Source: Candidatus Latescibacterota bacterium (GTDB taxonomy: Bacteria > Latescibacterota > UBA2968 > UBA8231). From it: DNA of 43,775 bases. Shown here piece by piece: positions 40,757 through 43,775 of this stretch (positions within the stretch are counted from its first letter, which is position 1; the number at the start of each line of letters is the position of its first letter). A program made the translations under genes and the position numbers. Below the pieces are notes generated by a model, which was given only the letters and a program-made list of their open reading frames with translations, did not search any database and was not told the origin of the DNA. The DNA lies in assembly GCA_022825185.1 (NCBI GenBank), contig JAJDYK010000342.1, forward strand, positions 1-43,775, read 5' to 3'.

Positions 40757-41542
40757 ATGCACCCATTTGAATCATTGGTAGTACGCGAAGGCGCAGTCGG
40801 CATCCACTGGTTTGGCCAGAGCACGTTTGGCCTCAAGGATGCGCAGGGAACTATCGTCCAAGTCGATCCCTACTACCCCCACGACCGGCCAGCCGACCGC
40901 TTCATCCACGCCCGCCCCCCACTGCACGAAGCGTCGCTGCACACGGATTTCGTCCTCCTGACCCACGACCACGGCGACCACACTTGCACAGAGTCCATTG
41001 CGCGCATTGCCGCGGCCTATCCAGCCGTGCAGATCGTCGGCCCAGCCGAGAGCATCCAGCGCATCCGCGACGCTGGCATTACGGCCACAGCAACGACAAT
41101 TGCCGCCGGTGAGGCCGCCAAACTGGGCACCATGACGGCCCACGCAGTGTACGCCAAGCCCCCAGAGGGCCTGCCCAACGACGACATTGCCCCGCCCGAT
41201 GTAACCCACCTCGGCTACGTGGTGGAGGCCGACGGCGTGCGCGTGTACATCTCCGGCGACCCGGTCAACACGTTCGCCGAACACGAAGCACTACTCGCGC
41301 CCATCCGCGACCTCGCGCCCGACATCGGGCTGCTGACCAATCACCCCAGCGAAGGAGAATTCCCCTTCTTTGCTGGCTCGGCCAAGATGGCCTCGGCGCT
41401 CGGCCTCAAGGCCGCAGTGCCAGCCCATTACGCCTGCTTTGTCGCCCGCAACTACGATCCCCGAGAATGGGCAGACGGGTTACAGAACGTCGAGCCGATA
41501 ATCATCCCGTACAATCAATCCACAGTCTATTCGCCCCGCTAG
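40757..41542 (+). CDS. UlaG-like MBL-fold metallo-hydrolase
   Basis: A 261-residue metallo-beta-lactamase-fold protein of the type called UlaG-like or beta-lactamase superfamily 2. The metal motif is THDHGDHT (His70, His72, Asp74, His75); a further metal aspartate is in YISGDPVNT and histidines in TNHPSEG and PAHYACF. It would hydrolyse a lactone or phosphodiester. The ATG at 40757 has GGGAGAAACC upstream, the same leader wording used before phyH. An upstream in-frame codon at 40637 lies inside the divergent gene and is not used. Confidence 0.86.
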   Translation: MHPFESLVVREGAVGIHWFGQSTFGLKDAQGTIVQVDPYYPHDRPADRFIHARPPLHEASLHTDFVLLTHDHGDHTCTESIARIAAAYPAVQIVGPAESIQRIRDAGITATATTIAAGEAAKLGTMTAHAVYAKPPEGLPNDDIAPPDVTHLGYVVEADGVRVYISGDPVNTFAEHEALLAPIRDLAPDIGLLTNHPSEGEFPFFAGSAKMASALGLKAAVPAHYACFVARNYDPREWADGLQNVEPIIIPYNQSTVYSPR

Positions 41543-41558
41543 TGTCCTATAAGACGTG

Positions 41559-41588
41559 TTGATTTTATCATCTTTATTTGCTTATAAT
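41559..41588 (+). promoter_or_regulatory. Predicted promoter of the secreted protein gene
   Basis: TTGATT (41559-41564) and TATAAT (41583-41588) are separated by 18 bp in AT-rich sequence. The gene's ATG is 69 bp downstream with AAGGAG before it. Confidence 0.65.
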
Positions 41589-41656
41589 TATGAGCATCGC
41601 CCAACGCGCCAAGGTTTTCCACCTAGGCGTTCACTTCAAACGCAAGGAGTTATATA

Positions 41657-42604
41657 ATGCGGCGATTTACAATCGCAGGCATTTTCAGCCTCGCCCTCGT
41701 AGGGGTGGCAAATGCCCAATTTTTCGATCCCCCTGCCCTAGCGGATCGCAACGGCAGTCAGGGATTTTGGTTTTACATGCTCGAAGTTCCCGATCCCGGT
41801 GCTATCACCATCGACGCCCATAGCGACGACTGGGGTTGGTTCGACCCTGAGTACACCCTGACCATGGACGAGTGGCGCGACGAAGGCGACCGCCCGGCTC
41901 CCGACCGCGACGACCTGTTCATCACCACCTTCATGGGTTGGAAAGGCGGCGACGACAATCGTTGGTATTGCTTCTTAGAAGCGGTTGACGACGTGTTGGC
42001 GCACGCCGGCACAAACGTCGCACGCTGGGACGGCGACATGCTGCAGGTCGGCCTCGACCCGCAGGATCACGGGCGCGAGCGCAGCCCGGCTTCCGGCTAC
42101 ACCATGGAGTGGCTGATGGCACCGGGTGACCTCAGCCCGCCGACCAACGTCGCTTTCCGCTACACCGAGCAAGAAGCGTGGGCCGAGTACGGCGAATCGC
42201 CGTGGATCGAAATGGCCGTGCGCGTCGATCCGCCCGAAGCCTGGGCCGCCGACCTGTGGGCCGAAGGCGGCACCACGTACTACGAGTGGAGCGTCAAAGT
42301 TCTCGCCTTCCAAGAGGACGCTGGTCCGTCGGCGAGCGAAGTATGGCAGCTAGACGCAGTGGCCGGTGAAGACGGCGCGGGCCTGCCTTTCGCCATGTGG
42401 TACGAAGACGGCGAAGGCCCGGATTCGAGCTTCTCGCCCAACGAAGACGGCACCCCGGGCGGTCGCAACGACTGGACCACCCGCGGGCCCGAAGCCTCGT
42501 CGCGGCAGTACTACTCCATTGCCAAGCTGCTGCGCATTGGCGAGTACACGGCCGCCACCTCGGTCGAGTCCTCGACTTGGGGTAAGATCAAAGACTCGTT
42601 CTAA
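41657..42604 (+). CDS. Secreted CBM9/DOMON-like protein of unknown function
   Basis: A 315-residue exported protein. The signal peptide RRFTIAGIFSLALVGVANA ends before QFFDPPALAD. GAITIDAHSDDWGWFDP and the later YYEWSVKVLAF segment resemble the opening and inner strands of CBM9-like sandwich domains. The C-terminal TSVESSTWGKIKDSF recalls spacer wording before sorting tails in some environmental lineages, but no anchor follows it. It has its own promoter and AAGGAG site. The next gene is a lipoprotein 78 bp on, with a palindromic repeat between. Function unknown. Confidence 0.75.
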   Translation: MRRFTIAGIFSLALVGVANAQFFDPPALADRNGSQGFWFYMLEVPDPGAITIDAHSDDWGWFDPEYTLTMDEWRDEGDRPAPDRDDLFITTFMGWKGGDDNRWYCFLEAVDDVLAHAGTNVARWDGDMLQVGLDPQDHGRERSPASGYTMEWLMAPGDLSPPTNVAFRYTEQEAWAEYGESPWIEMAVRVDPPEAWAADLWAEGGTTYYEWSVKVLAFQEDAGPSASEVWQLDAVAGEDGAGLPFAMWYEDGEGPDSSFSPNEDGTPGGRNDWTTRGPEASSRQYYSIAKLLRIGEYTAATSVESSTWGKIKDSF

Positions 42605-42632
42605 ACACAAGGCGACCGACCGGTCGTTAATC

Positions 42633-42660
42633 GTAGGGGCGACCGGCTGGTCGCCCCTAC
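42633..42660. repeat. 28-bp palindromic dispersed repeat, related to 8056-8079
   Basis: GTAGGGGCGACC and GGTCGCCCCTAC are perfect 12-base arms with GGCT between. A partial related palindrome, CGACCGGTCG, lies 17 bp before it. The core is the same as the palindrome inside the substrate-binding protein gene. A T-rich stretch follows, so it might also stop transcription. Confidence 0.85.
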
Positions 42661-42682
42661 ATTATTTTTAGGGGATTGCATC

Positions 42683-43396
42683 GTGGACAAACGGCTATGG
42701 GCTTGGTCCTTACTGCTGACCCTGCTGCTGGGGGCTTGCGGCCGCTACTTTCACACGCCGCTCCAGCCCGCCAGCCACCAAGCCGAGGGCATGACCGTCA
42801 ACGACGACGGCTCCATCACCTACGCCCTCGACCGCCTGTCGATTGAGCTCAAGCCCATGACGGACGCGGAATTAAACCGCCTCGCCCCCGGGCCAGACCT
42901 GTCCAACAACCCCTATACCTTTGGTGAATGGACGGCCCCAGGCGACGAGTGGACGCCGCCGCGCTTTACCGTCTTTCGGCTCAAGGTCAACAACTATCAA
43001 TTTCCCAAGGTCAAAATCGACCCGCTCAACGCGAGTATTACCGCGGCCAACACCCGGCAGTACGCGGCGCTGAGCTACGCCCAATTATACCAGTATTTTC
43101 GCTCGTTTTGGCTGGGCCGCACTGGCCAAGGGCGCAAGACCTTTCAAGCTCGTACAGACGCGCTCAAACGGACGCTGTACAGCGGAGCTATGGTCTTCAG
43201 CGGCAGCGAAGAACAGGGGTTTTTGGTTTTTCCCGTCCTCGACGACGATGTCCGCGCGATCCAAGTACACATTGAGAACATCGTCTTGCGCTTCGACTAT
43301 ACAGACGCCCCCTTAGAGGCGATTGACCTGAGCTTCTCCTTCCAGCGCGACACCCTGCAAGGGTATGACCCCTCGGCCGCGGCGCGGATCAACTGA
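42683..43396 (+). CDS. Lipoprotein of unknown function
   Basis: A 237-residue exported lipoprotein. The signal sequence LWAWSLLLTLLLGAC has lipobox LLGAC with the cysteine at residue 19. The mature part is mainly beta (DGSITYALDRLSIELKPM, RFTVFRLKVNNYQFPKVKID), with a helix-rich middle. I recognise no family. Translation begins at a GTG with AGGGG about 8 nt upstream. The next gene overlaps its stop (TGATG), so both are probably made together and may act as a pair at the outer membrane. Confidence 0.75.
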   Translation: MDKRLWAWSLLLTLLLGACGRYFHTPLQPASHQAEGMTVNDDGSITYALDRLSIELKPMTDAELNRLAPGPDLSNNPYTFGEWTAPGDEWTPPRFTVFRLKVNNYQFPKVKIDPLNASITAANTRQYAALSYAQLYQYFRSFWLGRTGQGRKTFQARTDALKRTLYSGAMVFSGSEEQGFLVFPVLDDDVRAIQVHIENIVLRFDYTDAPLEAIDLSFSFQRDTLQGYDPSAAARIN

Positions 43397-43775
43397 TGAC
43401 CGCCCCCGCGCCCAGATCCCTCGTCGGCATCTTCCTAGCGGTGCTTGGGGGGCTAGCGCCAAGCGACGCGCAAGTCGAGGTGTGGCACATCGGCAAGGGG
43501 GGGCTTACGTGGGTTTCACAGGCCGAGACCCAGATCGGCGCGCTGGACGTCGATGGTGCCCTACAGCCTCTAAAGCTCCAAGCCGGCGAAAACCTCATCG
43601 AACTGCTCCGCGCTTCGGGCCAGCGCTTTCTCAACGGCCAGCCCCGCGACTTCACCCTTGGCGGCCAGCCGCGAGCGTGGTCCAACGACGGCTTCTTCAA
43701 CCAAATCTCCGGCCCCCTCGACCTGATCGACGGCGATCCGGCGACCTCCTCGTCGGGCGTGTTCAAGACCGCCCA
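43395..43775 (+). CDS. Secreted protein with discoidin-like start, C-terminus cut by window edge
   Basis: 127 residues are visible of a longer protein. A signal peptide (SLVGIFLAVLGGLAPSDA) precedes QVEVWHIGKGG. WSNDGFFNQISGPLDLIDGDPATSSS near residues 97-122 looks like the start of an F5/8 type C (discoidin-like) sugar-binding domain. The ATG overlaps the stop of the preceding lipoprotein gene. The remainder lies outside the window, so neither length nor further domains can be judged. Confidence 0.7.

Noticed and set aside
1..43775. tRNA, rRNA or CRISPR array
   Set aside because: No regularly spaced repeat array and no recognisable tRNA or rRNA sequence was seen on either strand.

Overview
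The window looks like a chromosomal segment of an uncultivated Gram-negative-type bacterium. It has an outer-membrane beta-barrel, lipoproteins with lipoboxes, clear Shine-Dalgarno sites and mostly GC-rich coding DNA. The gene families (DUF6785 membrane protein, CocE/NonD hydrolase, Gfo/Idh/MocA oxidoreductases, sulfatase, PhyH dioxygenase, sugar phosphate isomerase-like TIM barrel, CBM9-like proteins) are those I associate with Candidatus Poribacteria, Latescibacterota and Planctomycetes-like lineages. The phylum is inferred from family content only. No rRNA, tRNA or CRISPR array is visible.

Region 1 (1-14614) is a catabolic and transport block. An edge-truncated DUF6785 membrane protein and a CocE/NonD hydrolase are divergently transcribed. 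A long minus-strand operon then runs from 14614 to 2468: enolase-superfamily dehydratase, dipeptide-type ABC permease, AAA/DUF4143 ATPase, second permease, two ABC ATPases, substrate-binding lipoprotein, sulfatase and two Gfo/Idh/MocA oxidoreductases. A reasonable reading is uptake and breakdown of a sulfated sugar or sugar-acid compound. The AAA/DUF4143 gene interrupts the permease pair, and its last codons resemble a second copy of the upstream permease's 3' end.

Region 2 (14830-22601) is a turnover hotspot. An RHH antitoxin has lost its toxin, whose first codons appear fused to a DUF1932-type dehydrogenase. A lower-GC island follows, coding on the minus strand for an HTH protein, a C5 DNA methyltransferase, a UvrD-like helicase fused to a Cas4/AddB-like Fe-S nuclease, and a DUF262-DUF1524 (GmrSD/SspE-like) endonuclease. 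A 34-bp perfect direct repeat, the 5' end of the phyH gene, flanks the island. It is a candidate restriction/defence module in a combination I do not recognise as a named system.

Region 3 (22579-30336) holds phyH, a TIM-barrel isomerase-like gene, an internally duplicated alpha/beta-barrel-like protein, a GNAT gene, a CDP-alcohol phosphatidyltransferase with a HAD phosphatase, two CBM9-like paralogues, a crotonase and an intact type II toxin-antitoxin pair. Between the duplicated-domain gene and the GNAT gene lies a decayed fragment of the phosphatidyltransferase gene.

Region 4 (30353-39353) holds an ECF sigma factor fused to a DNA-polymerase beta-clamp-like region, and a 14-helix MFS exporter fused in frame to an outer-membrane beta-barrel with its own signal peptide. 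Upstream is an operon of MpaB-type oxygenase, MMPL/RND exporter and LolA-like protein, driven by a strong sigma-70-type promoter with a repeated operator-like motif. Region 5 (39385-43775) holds a serine acetyltransferase-like protein, an UlaG-like metallo-hydrolase, and three secreted or lipoprotein genes, the last cut by the window edge. Short palindromic dispersed repeats occur at 8056, 34795, 40717 and 42633; the first lies inside a coding sequence.
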